Shown: positions 1 to 9,504 of the stretch, in pieces
Layout: each line of letters begins with the position of its first letter
Numbering within the stretch: the stretch's first letter is position 1
NCBI GenBank assembly: GCA_031460455.1
Contig: JAVKTQ010000012.1
Coordinates: 1-64,000, forward strand
Direction of reading: 5' to 3'
Length of the DNA stretch: 64,000 nucleotides
Source of the DNA: Sporomusaceae bacterium
GTDB taxonomy: Bacteria; Bacillota; Negativicutes; Sporomusales; UBA7701
Translations under genes and position numbers: made by a program
The notes under the pieces: generated by a model
Seen by the model: only the letters and a program-made list of their open reading frames with translations
Told to the model about the DNA's origin: nothing
Databases searched by the model: none

Positions 1-119
1 AAGACAGGGAAAAGTGTATCACAGATCATTTTCGACCGCCGCAAATATGCAATTTTATATCGCCACTTTCCTACATTTTATCGTCGGCGCTGACACAAAA
101 ATACTGCCGGGAAAAAAGG

Positions 120-326
120 GTGCAAGTACTGAGGCGCCAACCATTGAATCCCCCACTGGAGGCGATACAGGCCACAATAAAAAGGGCGATTGCCGCGATT
201 CATGCGGCCGGTTTGACAACAGTTCACTGTGATGGTAAAGGGCGCGTTTATGGACTCTACCCCGATGGACGTAAAGAGTACTGTAAGCCAGATATATCGG
301 TTCCTGAGGAAGAGGCGGATGATTGA
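120..326 (+). CDS. small hypothetical protein
   Basis: A 68-residue open frame from a GTG start; a TTG at 144 is an alternative start. The C-terminal half has a compact pattern (VHCDGKGRVYGLYPDGRKEYC) followed by an acidic tail, which could be a small beta-hairpin protein. I recognise no family. The Shine-Dalgarno match is weak and it stands alone before the regulator at 576, so it may be a remnant. The frame from position 14 that overlaps it looks less protein-like. Confidence 0.35.
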   Translation: MQVLRRQPLNPPLEAIQATIKRAIAAIHAAGLTTVHCDGKGRVYGLYPDGRKEYCKPDISVPEEEADD

Positions 327-394
327 CTGGACAAAAGATGTAAAGATATTTTAAATCGGATTATTACTTACATTCGATTTAAGGTTGGTCATCT

Positions 395-466
395 GTGTAC
401 GAATACTTGAAATGTGACAGTTGTAGGTACACTCCCGATGAATTCGATCTGGCCCAGGTGCGATAA
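395..466 (+). other. possible 23-aa peptide or zinc-ribbon remnant
   Basis: A GTG-initiated frame encodes 23 residues including a CDSC pair (YLKCDSCRYTPDEFDL), reminiscent of the first knuckle of a rubredoxin-like or zinc-ribbon protein. It ends early, so it is either a remnant or chance. The rest of 327-575 holds no other recognisable gene. Confidence 0.15.
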
Positions 467-575
467 AGCGTTTTGAGGTAAATTTTTTTTGCAGGATTTA
501 TGAATTTAAAGTCAAACAGAATAATGCTAGGGCCAAGAGTTATGCCAGAGTATTGGATTCGAGAGGTGGGCTACT

Positions 576-1955
576 ATGAGTAAGTGCAAAGCGGAGCCTG
601 TCGTAATAAGTGACTACTTTGATAGTATTCTTGATGTACTGAACGACGGTATCTATATATCAGATCGCTCAGGCAAGACTTTGAAAATTAACAGCACTTA
701 CGAGAAACTCACCGGCCTGACAAAAGAGGAGCTTATGGATCGGCTGGTGACCGACCTCATTAAGGAAGGTAAGTATGATGTGGCCCTGAATCCCGAAATC
801 GTGAAGACTGGCAAGCCCAAAACATCGGTCCAGATTACTAAGGTTGGACGACAGGTCGTTCTCGAGGGCCATCCGGTTTTTGATAAGTCCGGGCAGGTTG
901 TGCTTGTTGTCACCTTCGTCAGGGATATTATTTCGCTTAACCAGATGAAAGAGCAGTTGGCCTACCAAAAGGAGCTTATCGCCAGGTATAACGAGGTACA
1001 GTGTTTTAAGAAACCGGCCTACAGCACCAAGGTCATTGCTGAAAGTAAGTCGATGCAAAAGGTCCACAATTTATTAGGTGTTGTCGCCGTAACCGACGCT
1101 ACGGTGCTGATTCTCGGTGAAACCGGTGTAGGTAAGGACGTGCTGGCCAGAAAAATTCACGAAAAGAGCTCGCGGGCCAGCCATCCGTTTTTTAAGGTAG
1201 ACTGTGCTTCGATTCCGACGAACCTTGTCGAGTCGGAGTTATTCGGCTATGAAGCCGGGGCGTTTTCGGGGGCAAATACCAAAGGGAAACCGGGTTTTTT
1301 TGAGATGGCCCATAAAGGGACATTATTTTTGGACGAAATCGGCGAATTGCCTCTGACGATGCAGGCCAAATTGCTAAGGGTTCTACAAGACCAGGAAATT
1401 ATCCGGGTAGGTTCAACGAAGGTTAAGAAGGTTGACGTCAGGTTTATTGCCGCGACTAACCGCGATTTAGAGGCGTCTGTGCGGGAAGGGTCATTCCGTA
1501 GTGATCTGTTTTACCGCTTGCAGGTGGCGGTTATTAAAGTTCCTCCTTTGCGGGACCGTAAAGAGGATGTGCTGCCGCTTGTGGCAAATTTCCTCCAGGG
1601 TTTTAATAATAAGTACCGGGCTGGAGTGAAGATTTCCCAAGAGGTCGAGAATATATTCCTGAACTACTCGTGGCCGGGCAACATCCGCGAGATGGAAAAC
1701 CTCATCCAGAGCCTTATTATTACCAGTCAAAAGGGAATAATCGAGGTGGGGGATCTCCCTAATCATATGCTGCCGTCGACGATTAACAAAGACAACAATC
1801 TTTCGTTGGCCGAAATCCTCGATAATATCGAGCGGGAACTGCTGAAAAAGGCGCTTGAAAGCCATGATTCAATTTTGGCTGTCGCAAAATATTTTAAGGT
1901 TGATCGTACGACGATTTTTCGCAAAATTAGGAAATATGGATTAATTAAGGGTTGA
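576..1955 (+). CDS. sigma54-dependent transcriptional activator (PAS-AAA+-Fis)
   Basis: A 459-residue bacterial enhancer-binding protein. Residues about 9-110 form a PAS sensor domain. Residues about 150-380 form the AAA+ ATPase, with Walker A GETGVGKD at 181-188, the sigma54-contact loop GAFSGA at 228-233 (Ser in place of the usual Thr) and Walker B in LFLDEIGEL. The last 25 residues are a Fis-type helix-turn-helix. The start has a GAGAGGTGG ribosome site. The gene ends immediately before a group of palindromic sites and a -24/-12 promoter driving the chemoreceptor at 2198, the usual arrangement for a local activator. The effector is unknown; control of the BMC operon is plausible but not shown. 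Confidence 0.9.
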   Translation: MSKCKAEPVVISDYFDSILDVLNDGIYISDRSGKTLKINSTYEKLTGLTKEELMDRLVTDLIKEGKYDVALNPEIVKTGKPKTSVQITKVGRQVVLEGHPVFDKSGQVVLVVTFVRDIISLNQMKEQLAYQKELIARYNEVQCFKKPAYSTKVIAESKSMQKVHNLLGVVAVTDATVLILGETGVGKDVLARKIHEKSSRASHPFFKVDCASIPTNLVESELFGYEAGAFSGANTKGKPGFFEMAHKGTLFLDEIGELPLTMQAKLLRVLQDQEIIRVGSTKVKKVDVRFIAATNRDLEASVREGSFRSDLFYRLQVAVIKVPPLRDRKEDVLPLVANFLQGFNNKYRAGVKISQEVENIFLNYSWPGNIREMENLIQSLIITSQKGIIEVGDLPNHMLPSTINKDNNLSLAEILDNIERELLKKALESHDSILAVAKYFKVDRTTIFRKIRKYGLIKG

Positions 1956-1956
1956 T

Positions 1957-2061
1957 GTTGCAGGATGGCCACTGTTGAGTGGCAAAGTTGCAACGTTGAT
2001 AGAAGGGCTAATTATCACGCTATTCGGGCTATTTATGACCCGGATAGTGGCAAGGTTGCAC
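1957..2061 (+). promoter_or_regulatory. putative activator binding sites (UAS) of the 576-1955 regulator
   Basis: Two copies of a near-palindrome, GTGGCAAAGTTGCAAC (1979-1994) and GTGGCAAGGTTGCAC (2047-2061), plus an inverted diverged copy (1957-1972), fit the form GTKGCAA-N2-TTGCMAC. They lie 50-160 bp upstream of the -24/-12 promoter at 2114, the normal place for enhancer sites. Confidence 0.6.
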
Positions 2062-2113
2062 AACTAAATAGTAAAATGCGTGCAAAAATGCCGATTTCCG
2101 GGCTTCCGGGGGT

Positions 2114-2128
2114 TGGCATTTTTCTTGC
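2114..2128 (+). promoter_or_regulatory. sigma54 (-24/-12) promoter
   Basis: TGGCATTTTTCTTGC matches the sigma54 consensus TGGCAC-N5-TTGC with exact GG/GC spacing. It lies 70 bp before the chemoreceptor start at 2198 and downstream of the palindromic sites. Confidence 0.75.
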
Positions 2129-2197
2129 TTATAATATGTTCCGTATTGAACGCAATTCGATGGGGTATTTGGGTAACGTGTTTTGAGAGGTGACATT

Positions 2198-3037
2198 ATG
2201 GAACTGTCCGCAGTTTCGCTGGAGCATTACATTCACATATTGCCGCAGGCTGCGGAGCTGGTACAGGCGGATATCAGCATCTCGATAGCCGACAGGGAAA
2301 AATTCTTGTATTATTGTCCCGGCCGGACACTGGACCTCAAGATAAAGGCCGGCACCGTCCTTAGCCCGGAAATGACCATCAAGATAGCGCAGGCGGAGCG
2401 GCGGAAGGTTGTTAAGCGCATGGATGCTTCTTTGTGGGGCGTCCCGTTCATCGCCGTGGCTACGCCTGTTTTCGGACAGGACGGCGAAGTGACGGGGGCG
2501 ATATCCTTCCAGCAGGCGGTGACTTTGCAGGACGACCTGCGTAAAATGGCAGGGCAACTCACTGATAGTATGACAGCGATGGCGGCGACGATGGAAGAAA
2601 TCAACGCCGAGACGGAGGAGATTTCTTCCAATTTTCACGTTATGGCCAGCCTGGCGGCGGAGGCCAAGCGACAGGCCGGCGATACCGGCCAGGTACTCAC
2701 CGTCATTAAGAATGTTGCCGCTCAGACCAACCTTCTGGGTCTGAACGCCGCTATCGAAGCCGCCCGCGTAGGCGACGCGGGGCGCGGGTTCGGCGTGGTG
2801 GCCGACGAGATTCGTAAGCTGGCGGCCCAAAGCGCCGATTCGGTAGGCGAGATTTACGCCGTGCTGCAGGCCATTCAGAAAGGCAGCGGCCAGATGCACG
2901 AGCAGACCGAGCAGCTTAATCAGGCTATCGCGGTTGTTGCTCAGGCCATGGGCAATATTGCTGAGGCCGTCCAACAGGCGGCTGTCACCGCCGGCGAACT
3001 GAACGCGCTGGCCGAGTCGTTGTCTAATCAGCAGTAA
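2198..3037 (+). CDS. soluble methyl-accepting chemotaxis-type receptor
   Basis: A 279-residue protein with no membrane segment. The N-terminal ~110 residues form a small sensor domain. The rest is an MCP signalling helical hairpin whose tip ([20 protein letters not shown] and [13 protein letters not shown]) is the highly conserved CheA/CheW-contacting region. The start at 2198 follows GAGAGGTGA; an in-frame TTG at 2183 overlaps the ribosome site and was not used. It probably couples a cytoplasmic signal to motility and is expressed from the sigma54 promoter at 2114. A related, broken receptor gene lies at 43210. Confidence 0.85.
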   Translation: MELSAVSLEHYIHILPQAAELVQADISISIADREKFLYYCPGRTLDLKIKAGTVLSPEMTIKIAQAERRKVVKRMDASLWGVPFIAVATPVFGQDGEVTGAISFQQAVTLQDDLRKMAGQLTDSMTAMAATMEEINAETEEISSNFHVMASLAAEAKRQAGDTGQVLTVIKNVAAQTNLLGLNAAIEAARVGDAGRGFGVVADEIRKLAAQSADSVGEIYAVLQAIQKGSGQMHEQTEQLNQAIAVVAQAMGNIAEAVQQAAVTAGELNALAESLSNQQ

Positions 3038-3083
3038 TGGCTGATGGTAGACGACACTGCTGCTTGAAGGAGGGATGTAGGAA

Positions 3084-3155
3084 TTGGCCGCGCTCTGGCG
3101 TATATACTTCCTGTCGTGTCAAATAACGCCAGTCGTGGTCGAAAAACGAAAATAG
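3084..3155 (+). other. possible 23-codon leader peptide in the pre-operon region
   Basis: AAGGAGGG is followed nine bases later by TTG and a 23-codon frame ending at 3155. It sits in the 247-bp gap between the receptor and the transporter. The gap also holds two related GGTCGAC-containing boxes (about 3161 and 3219) and a GCGGC/GCCGC inverted repeat. I could not define a promoter here. Confidence 0.2.
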
Positions 3156-3284
3156 ATATGGGTCGACCAGTCAGGTTATTATTCTTTTTCATTATAACAA
3201 TGCGTCCAACAACTGAAATCGGTCGACCGGAAGCGGCTTAGGCCGCGGCAAGTCAGCAGCTCGAGCATCGAAGGAGGAACGGAA

Positions 3285-4619
3285 ATGGAAAATACCAACA
3301 AGCAAATGGTTAAACGGGTGGTAACCGCGAGCCTCATAGGAGCTACGATCGAGTGGTATGATTTCTTCCTTTACGGCGTGGTGGCCGGGATAGTGTTCAA
3401 TAAGCTGTATTTCCCAACCGGGGACCCGCTTGTTTCCACCATGCTGGCGTATGCCACTTTTGCGGTTGGTTTTCTGGCCCGGCCATTCGGTGGCATAATC
3501 TTCGGCCACTTCGGCGATAAGATCGGCCGCAAGAGCATGCTTGTTATGACCCTTATGATAATGGGCGTATCCACTGTGGCTATCGGCCTAGTCCCCACAT
3601 ATGCCCAGATCGGCGTCTGGGCGCCGATCATACTGCTGGTGCTGCGAGTCTTCCAGGGGATCGGTCTTGGCGGCGAGTGGGGCGGCGCGGTACTCATGAC
3701 CTATGAATACGCTGCTCCTTCCGAACGTGGTCTTTACGCCAGCATCCCGCAAATCGGCCTGTCAATCGGGCTTTGCCTGGCTTCGGGCGTCGTCGCTCTT
3801 TTGTCCTACACCCTGACTGACGCCCAGTTTATGGCCTGGGGTTGGCGGGTCGGCTTCCTCGTCAGCGTCGTACTTGTGGCGGTGGGTATCTGGATCCGGT
3901 TGAATGTCATGGAGACGCCGGAGTTCCAGAATGTCAAGAAACAAAATGCCGAAGTCAAGATTCCCTTCGTTGAAATGATCAAGAAATACCCCGGCAACGT
4001 GCTCGCAGGCATGGGCGCCCGCTATATCGACGGCGTGTTTTTCAATATCTTCGGGGTATTCATTATTGGTTACCTGGCCAATACCATCAAGATCTCCCGC
4101 ACCGACGCTCTGCTCGGCGTCATGATCGCCTCGATCGTCATGTGCTTCTTCATCCCCTTGTTCGGCCACATGTCCGACAGGCTGGGGCGCACGAAGGTGT
4201 ATTTCTGGGGCAGCCTTATCACCGGCTTTTCCTCGTTCCCGGCTTTCTGGTTGATAAACAGCAGCAGTGGCAATGTCACGCTCATCTGGATGTCGATCAT
4301 CATTCCCTTCGGTATTTTCTATGCTTCGATCTACGGGCCGGAGGCCGCGTTGTTTGCCGAACTGTTCGATACCAGGGTCCGCTATACCGGCATATCCTTT
4401 GTCTATCAGTTCTCAGGCATTTTCGCGAGCGGCATCACGCCGATGATTGCCACGGCGCTACTGAAATACGGCAATGGGGACACGACGATGATCTGCGCTT
4501 ATGTGGCCTTCGCTGGCCTGGTCAGCGCCTTGTCGGCCCGCTGGATAGGCGCCCGCGCCCGCGCCCGCCAGACCCAAGTCGCCGAAGCACCGGCCGCAGC
4601 CGTGCCGGAAAAGGTTTAA
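3285..4619 (+). CDS. MHS-family MFS proton symporter (candidate sulfonate importer)
   Basis: A 444-residue, 12-helix major facilitator of the metabolite:H+ symporter type (ProP/ShiA/KgtP relatives). It shows the family N-terminus [13 protein letters not shown], the loop [13 protein letters not shown] and [10 protein letters not shown]. It follows a strong AAGGAGGAACGG site and starts the BMC operon, directly upstream of the glycyl-radical enzyme. From its position it probably imports the pathway substrate, which the lyase residues suggest is isethionate. The family otherwise moves carboxylates and betaines, so the substrate is an inference from context. Confidence 0.85.
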   Translation: MENTNKQMVKRVVTASLIGATIEWYDFFLYGVVAGIVFNKLYFPTGDPLVSTMLAYATFAVGFLARPFGGIIFGHFGDKIGRKSMLVMTLMIMGVSTVAIGLVPTYAQIGVWAPIILLVLRVFQGIGLGGEWGGAVLMTYEYAAPSERGLYASIPQIGLSIGLCLASGVVALLSYTLTDAQFMAWGWRVGFLVSVVLVAVGIWIRLNVMETPEFQNVKKQNAEVKIPFVEMIKKYPGNVLAGMGARYIDGVFFNIFGVFIIGYLANTIKISRTDALLGVMIASIVMCFFIPLFGHMSDRLGRTKVYFWGSLITGFSSFPAFWLINSSSGNVTLIWMSIIIPFGIFYASIYGPEAALFAELFDTRVRYTGISFVYQFSGIFASGITPMIATALLKYGNGDTTMICAYVAFAGLVSALSARWIGARARARQTQVAEAPAAAVPEKV

Positions 4620-4716
4620 CGCACCCGGCCGCCCAGCGCGAGGCTGCAGTCTCAAAGTTAATGTTAAGTTACAGATGAGGCCAGCCTCGCGGCTGGGAAA
4701 TGAAGGAGGAGAGAAA

Positions 4717-7200
4717 ATGACTACCTGCTGTACCGTACTTTCACCGCAAGAACAACGCATTCAAGAAGAGCTTCTGGGCAAGTCCCAATTTGGCACTTGC
4801 ACCCGGGCATACGACATTCTCCAGTCAGTTAAGAATGTCCGGCCGCGCATCGATGTGGAGCGGGCGAAATACTTTACCGAGTCTTTCCGGCAAACCGAGG
4901 GCGAGCCCCTTATACTCCGGTGGTCGAAAGCGATGAAGTACATCGCCGAGAACATCACCGTTTACATCGACGATAATCAGTTGATCGTCGGCCGGGCGGG
5001 AACTCAGGGGCGCTACGGGATTCTTTATCCCGAACTTGACGGCGACTTCCTCGATCTGGCCATCGAGCAGCTGCCATACCGGGTGGAGTCACCCTTCAGC
5101 ATCAGCGAGGCCGAAGCCAGGGTGGTTGTGGAGGAAATCGCTCCCTACTGGAAGGGCAAGACTTTCCACGAGAACCTGACCAAGTCGCTGCCGAAAGATA
5201 CGCTGAAGCTGACCTATGATCCCAACGACCCGCTGAAGTCACGGTTCATCGTCAACGAAACAGCGTCCTTCCGCTCCTCGATCCAGTGGGTTCACGATTA
5301 TGAAAAGGTCCTTAATAAAGGTTTCAAAGGAATAAGAGCAGAGGCTCAGGCAAAACTGGATGCTCTCGATTCGCTCAGCCCTGTCGACAATATGGAGAAA
5401 GCGCCCTTCCTGCAGGCGGTCATCCTGATCGCCGACGCGATGGTTATCTGGGCCCAGCGGCACGCAAAGCTGGCGATGGAAAAAGCCAAAGCCGAAAAGG
5501 ATGCCAAGCGGAAAAAAGAGTTGCTGCAAATCGCCGAGATCTGTTCATGGGTGCCTGAGAATCCGGCCCGTAATTTCCGGGAGGCCGTGCAGTCCCAGTG
5601 GTTTACCCAGATGTTTTCCCGCCTTGAGCAGAAGACCGGGACGATAATCTCCAACGGCCGGATGGACCAGTATTTTTACCCCTTCTACAAGCGGGACGTA
5701 GAAGCCGGTCTGATTACCGACGAACAGGTGCTGGAAATTATGGAGTGCATGTGGGTCGGCATGGCCCAGTTCATCGACCTGTATATTTCGCCGACCGGCG
5801 GCGCCTTCAACGAAGGATACGCCCATTGGGAAGCGGTCACTATCGGCGGCCAGACTCCTGATGGTCGCGACGCCACCAACGAGCTCACCTATCTTTTCCT
5901 GCAGTCCAAGCGGGAGTTTCCTCTCCATTACCCCGACTTGGCGGCGCGTATTCACGGCCGGTCGCCGGCCCGCTACCTCTACGAGGTGGCCGAGACCATC
6001 AAGGAAGGCTCTGGTTTTCCGAAGCTGATAAACGACGAAGAGGTCGTGCCACTGCTGCTGGCTAAAGGGGCTCAGTTCGGCGAGGCATATGATTACGCTG
6101 TCTCCGGCTGTTCGGAGTGCCGCATGCCCAACCGGGATACCTACACCAGTCCCTGCGCCTATATTAATTTCCCGGCGGCCCTGGAAATGACGATGTACAA
6201 TGGCAAGATGCTGCTCCACGGCGACGAGGTTATCGGCCTGGAGACCGGCGACCCCTGCAGCTTCAAAACCTGGGAACAGTTCTGGAACGCCTATCTGGCC
6301 CAGCATATCAATTTCCTCAAGCATGCTTTTGTGCAGCAGCATGTCATCATCAACCTGCGGGCCAAGCATTTTGCCTGGCCGCTGGGATCGGCCCTGCACG
6401 ACCTGTGCATGAAGGAATGCAAGGATATCCACACGCCGGTTATCGAAGGCGGTATCGACCTCGGTTACTTCGAGTTTATGGGTTACGGCACGCTGGTCGA
6501 CTCCCTGGCCGCCATCAAGAAGCTGGTGTTCGAGGACAAAAAGCTGACAATGGCCCAACTGATCGAGGCTATGAAGACCAACTTCGAGGGCAAGGAAGTC
6601 GTCCGCCAGCTGGTGGCCAACGCGCCCAAATACGCCAACAACGACCCATACGCCGACGGGATCGCCAAAGAACTTGACGCGGTATGCCTGGAGTTCACGC
6701 GCAAATATTCGCAGGAGCTTGGCGTGCACCTCGACCTTCGCTATGTGCCGTTCACTTCCCACGTACCTTTCGGCAAGGTTGTCAGCGCGACCCCGAACGG
6801 CCGCAAAGCCTACACGCCGCTGTCGGACGGTTCCTCGGCCTCCCAGGGCGCCGATGCCAACGGCCCGACCGCCGTCCTCCTGTCCAACTATGCTTCGAAA
6901 AACTACGACTATCGCGAGCGGGCGGCTCGTCTGCTCAACATCAAATTTACCCCGGCCTGCGTGGCAGGCGAGGAGGGCACCGAAAAGCTGGTTTCCTTCA
7001 TCAAGAGCTGGTGCGACCTCAAATTGTGGCATATCCAGTTCAATGTAATCAACAAGGAAACGCTTTTGGCAGCCAAGAAGGACCCAGACAAATACCGGGG
7101 CCTCATCGTGAGGATAGCCGGCTACAGCGCCTATTTCACCGATCTGTCGCCTGACCTGCAGGACGACCTGATCGCCCGTACCGAGCACGCTGCCATCTAG
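4717..7200 (+). CDS. islA: glycyl-radical C-S lyase, probable isethionate sulfite-lyase
   Basis: An 827-residue GRE. The start at 4717 follows GAAGGAGGAGAG; an in-frame ATG at 4675 lacks a ribosome site. The thiyl-radical cysteine and catalytic glutamate are C465 and E467 in [11 protein letters not shown], and the glycyl radical is G802 in RIAGYSAYF, 26 residues from the end. Recalled numbering for Bilophila IslA (C468, E470, G805, sulfonate-binding R189, Q193, R678) maps with a constant -3 shift onto C465, E467, G802, R186, Q190 and R675; I checked these codons. The reaction would be isethionate to sulfite plus acetaldehyde. The aldehyde dehydrogenase, PduL, shell genes and TauE-type permease nearby fit. 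Related sulfonate lyases such as sulfopropanediol lyase remain possible. Confidence 0.8.
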   Translation: MTTCCTVLSPQEQRIQEELLGKSQFGTCTRAYDILQSVKNVRPRIDVERAKYFTESFRQTEGEPLILRWSKAMKYIAENITVYIDDNQLIVGRAGTQGRYGILYPELDGDFLDLAIEQLPYRVESPFSISEAEARVVVEEIAPYWKGKTFHENLTKSLPKDTLKLTYDPNDPLKSRFIVNETASFRSSIQWVHDYEKVLNKGFKGIRAEAQAKLDALDSLSPVDNMEKAPFLQAVILIADAMVIWAQRHAKLAMEKAKAEKDAKRKKELLQIAEICSWVPENPARNFREAVQSQWFTQMFSRLEQKTGTIISNGRMDQYFYPFYKRDVEAGLITDEQVLEIMECMWVGMAQFIDLYISPTGGAFNEGYAHWEAVTIGGQTPDGRDATNELTYLFLQSKREFPLHYPDLAARIHGRSPARYLYEVAETIKEGSGFPKLINDEEVVPLLLAKGAQFGEAYDYAVSGCSECRMPNRDTYTSPCAYINFPAALEMTMYNGKMLLHGDEVIGLETGDPCSFKTWEQFWNAYLAQHINFLKHAFVQQHVIINLRAKHFAWPLGSALHDLCMKECKDIHTPVIEGGIDLGYFEFMGYGTLVDSLAAIKKLVFEDKKLTMAQLIEAMKTNFEGKEVVRQLVANAPKYANNDPYADGIAKELDAVCLEFTRKYSQELGVHLDLRYVPFTSHVPFGKVVSATPNGRKAYTPLSDGSSASQGADANGPTAVLLSNYASKNYDYRERAARLLNIKFTPACVAGEEGTEKLVSFIKSWCDLKLWHIQFNVINKETLLAAKKDPDKYRGLIVRIAGYSAYFTDLSPDLQDDLIARTEHAAI

Positions 7201-7216
7201 CGCCTGCCATAGCGAT

Positions 7217-7272
7217 GTGAGTCCCGTATCGGTTTGGCTGATTTCCGGGACGGGACTTACACGCTCTTTTTT
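7217..7272 (+). terminator. attenuator-like hairpin between lyase and activase
   Basis: Arms GTGAGTCCCGT (7217-7227) and ACGGGACTTACAC (7250-7262) pair with further matches inside. They are followed by CGCTCTTTTTT. It looks like an intrinsic terminator just before the activase ribosome site and may let the lyase be made in excess over its activator. Confidence 0.6.
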
Positions 7273-7282
7273 AGGAGGAAGC

Positions 7283-8215
7283 ATGACCGGACAATTTGGC
7301 TCAGGCCAACCACCAAAAGGCTTGGTATTCAATATTCAGCGCTATTCCGTCCATGACGGCCCGGGTATTCGCACAATTATTTTTTTGAAGGGGTGCCCGT
7401 TGGTCTGCCGGTGGTGCAGCAACCCTGAATCGCAGAACGGCACCCCTGAACTGGCGTTCAACGCCACCAAGTGTATCGGCGACACCGACTGCGGCCTGTG
7501 CCGGCAGGCATGCCCCCGGCAAGGAATAAAGGCGGCCGACGACGGCAAGATCGCTATCGACCGCCATACTTGCGCATCGTGCTTCAGCTGCGTCGATGTC
7601 TGCCCGGCGAAAGCTTTGCATACTTTCGGCAGAACGATGACGGTGGACGAGGTACTGAAAACGGCCGAGGCCGACGGTGTCTTTTACGGCCGCTCGGGCG
7701 GCGGCATCACCCTGTCCGGCGGGGAGCCGCTGGCCCAAGGGCCTTTCACGGTCGCTCTCCTGAAGGAGGCCAGGCGCCGGCGGATCAACACCGCCATGGA
7801 AACTTGCGGCCTGGGCGACTGGGCGGTGCTGGCCGAAGCCGCCAAGCATCTGAACACGATCATTTTCGACATCAAAACAATCAATGCTAAGAAACACAAA
7901 GAGTACACAGGCGCCGGCAACGAGGCGATATTGGCCAACTTTACCAGGCTGTGCGAGGAGTTCCCGGCGCTGCCGAAGCTCGCGCGGACGCCGGTGATCC
8001 CCGGGTTCAACGACAGCAAGGAGGATATTGCCGCGATTGCCGGGTTTCTTGCCGGCAAAGCCAATGTCGATTATGAACTGCTTGCTTATCACCGGATGGG
8101 CCAGCCCAAATATCGGTACCTGGACCGCGACTACCCGCTGGGCGACAGCAAGCTAGGCGACGACAGGTTCAAATCCCTCAAGCAACTGGCGAAAGAGCGG
8201 CTGGGAAAACAGTAA
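7283..8215 (+). CDS. islB: glycyl-radical enzyme activase (radical SAM) for the BMC lyase
   Basis: A 310-residue radical SAM activase. The start at 7283 follows TTTAGGAGGAAGC. The SAM-binding CxxxCxxC is in GCPLVCRWCSNPES, and a ferredoxin-like insert with two further clusters shows CIGDTDCGLCRQACP and CASCFSCVDVCP, typical of GRE activases other than the pyruvate formate-lyase type. It would abstract hydrogen from G802 of the adjacent lyase. The hairpin at 7217 probably lowers its expression relative to the lyase. Confidence 0.88.
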   Translation: MTGQFGSGQPPKGLVFNIQRYSVHDGPGIRTIIFLKGCPLVCRWCSNPESQNGTPELAFNATKCIGDTDCGLCRQACPRQGIKAADDGKIAIDRHTCASCFSCVDVCPAKALHTFGRTMTVDEVLKTAEADGVFYGRSGGGITLSGGEPLAQGPFTVALLKEARRRRINTAMETCGLGDWAVLAEAAKHLNTIIFDIKTINAKKHKEYTGAGNEAILANFTRLCEEFPALPKLARTPVIPGFNDSKEDIAAIAGFLAGKANVDYELLAYHRMGQPKYRYLDRDYPLGDSKLGDDRFKSLKQLAKERLGKQ

Positions 8216-8250
8216 GCTCCCGGTTGCCCAACCCCCGAAGGAGGAGCTTC

Positions 8251-9186
8251 ATGAAAATAATCGACTTTCGTTTCCGGCCGAACACGGCCGCCGTTCTCGA
8301 CGGTATCGCCAACAACACGGCCTTCAAGGGCCTGTGCGCGGCTATAGATTTTACCAAGATGAAACCGCAGACACTGGAAGACGTGGTGTCTGATCTGGAC
8401 CGCCATGGCGTCATCAAGGCGGTAATAACCGGCCGCGATTGTGAGACAACCTACGCGTCTAAAGCCAATAACGGCAGCGTGGCCGAATTTGTCAGCAAAT
8501 TCCCCGACAAATTCATCGGCTACTGGGGCCTCGACCCCCATAAAGGCATGCGGGCGGTGTATGAGCTTAATAAGGCTGTCGAAGAGCAGGGGTTCAGGGG
8601 GGCGGCCATCGACCCCTATCTTGCCCAGATCTACGTGAACGACGCCAAATACTATCCCCTGTACGCCAAATGCTGCGAACTCGATGTGCCGCTGGTGATT
8701 ACGACGGGGCCGGCGACTCTTGTGCCCAACGCGGTCATCGACCACGTCGCTCCCCGCTATATCGACTTTGTGGCCCGCGATTTTCCTGAGTTGAAAATCG
8801 TCGTCAGCCACGGCGGCTATCCGTGGGTCAACGAGATGATAATCGTCGCTCAGCGCAATGAGAACGTTTATCTCGAGCTGTCGGAGTACGAGTTCTTCCC
8901 GATGTCGGAAGCCTACACCCACGCCATAAACACTATCATCAGCGATAAGGTGATGTACGCCAGCGCCCATCCGTTCGTCGACTTCAAGGACGCGCTGCGA
9001 AACTACGAGAAGCTGCCTTTCAAACCTGAGGTCCGGGAAAAGGTGATGTACAAAAACGCCGCCCGCCTGCTGGGGCTGGAAGTAAAAGAAACAGCGGCCG
9101 CCGACAAGCAGCAGTTGGAAAGTATCATTATCGAGACCGTCATGAAGGAGCTCGCCAAGCGCGGAGTGGTCGGCGCACGCGCGTAG
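8251..9186 (+). CDS. amidohydrolase-fold protein with putative BMC encapsulation peptide
   Basis: A 311-residue TIM-barrel protein of the amidohydrolase-2 (ACMSD-like) superfamily, started at 8251 by GAAGGAGGAGC. Conserved blocks include GYWGLDPHKG and VVSHGGYPWVNEM. The N-terminal metal motif HxH is replaced by IDFRFRP, and the strand-8 Asp region reads YASAHPF, so the canonical metal site appears lost or changed. After the barrel, residues about 289-305 (LESIIIETVMKELAKRG) form an amphipathic helix like the N-terminal peptide of PduL in the same operon. I infer that it is BMC cargo. Its substrate is unknown, and it is not part of the isethionate scheme as I know it. It could be a lyase, decarboxylase or structural protein. 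Confidence 0.75.
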   Translation: MKIIDFRFRPNTAAVLDGIANNTAFKGLCAAIDFTKMKPQTLEDVVSDLDRHGVIKAVITGRDCETTYASKANNGSVAEFVSKFPDKFIGYWGLDPHKGMRAVYELNKAVEEQGFRGAAIDPYLAQIYVNDAKYYPLYAKCCELDVPLVITTGPATLVPNAVIDHVAPRYIDFVARDFPELKIVVSHGGYPWVNEMIIVAQRNENVYLELSEYEFFPMSEAYTHAINTIISDKVMYASAHPFVDFKDALRNYEKLPFKPEVREKVMYKNAARLLGLEVKETAAADKQQLESIIIETVMKELAKRGVVGARA

Positions 9187-9221
9187 CTTGGAGATAAAGA
9201 TTACGGGAAGGGGGGGCGGAA

Positions 9222-9503
9222 ATGCGGATAGGCAAGGTTATCGACAACGTGTGGGCAACCCGCAAGGATGAGGCTTTGGTTGGGGTCAAGCTGATGATTG
9301 TCCAGTTGTTTGACCGATCCCGGGGTGAGGAAGGGGCGGTCATTGTGGCTGCCGACCTCATCGGCGCCGGCATCGGCGAAAAGGTAATCGTGACCGAAGG
9401 CAGTTCGGCCCGTCAGATGGGAAATCTCGACTGTTCCCCCATTGACGCAATAATTGTCGGTATCATAGACGCTGAAAAGAAGACCCCCGGAGGGGTAAGT
9501 TAG
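9222..9503 (+). CDS. BMC vertex protein (BMC-P, EutN/CcmL family)
   Basis: A 93-residue pentameric vertex protein. It begins with the family N-terminus MRIGKVIDNVWATRKDEAL and includes the GAGIGEKVIVTEGSSAR block. It forms pentamers that close the shell corners. The ribosome site is GGAAGGGGGGG, and the stop lies one base before the PduS start, indicating tight co-translation. This is the only vertex gene seen in the operon. Confidence 0.9.
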   Translation: MRIGKVIDNVWATRKDEALVGVKLMIVQLFDRSRGEEGAVIVAADLIGAGIGEKVIVTEGSSARQMGNLDCSPIDAIIVGIIDAEKKTPGGVS

Positions 9504-9504
9504 C

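Noticed and set aside
1965-2186. 73-codon open frame after the first activator
   Set aside because: It lies across three palindromic activator sites and the sigma54 promoter and has no good ribosome site.
3084-3100. Weak sigma54-like TGGCC-N6-TGGC before the transporter
   Set aside because: Spacing fits but the conserved CAC and TTGC bases do not.
4717-7200. Choline TMA-lyase or propanediol dehydratase as identity of the first GRE
   Set aside because: C-to-G spacing is 337, and the Arg/Gln/Arg positions match the sulfonate-lyase set; no cobalamin or propanediol genes accompany it.
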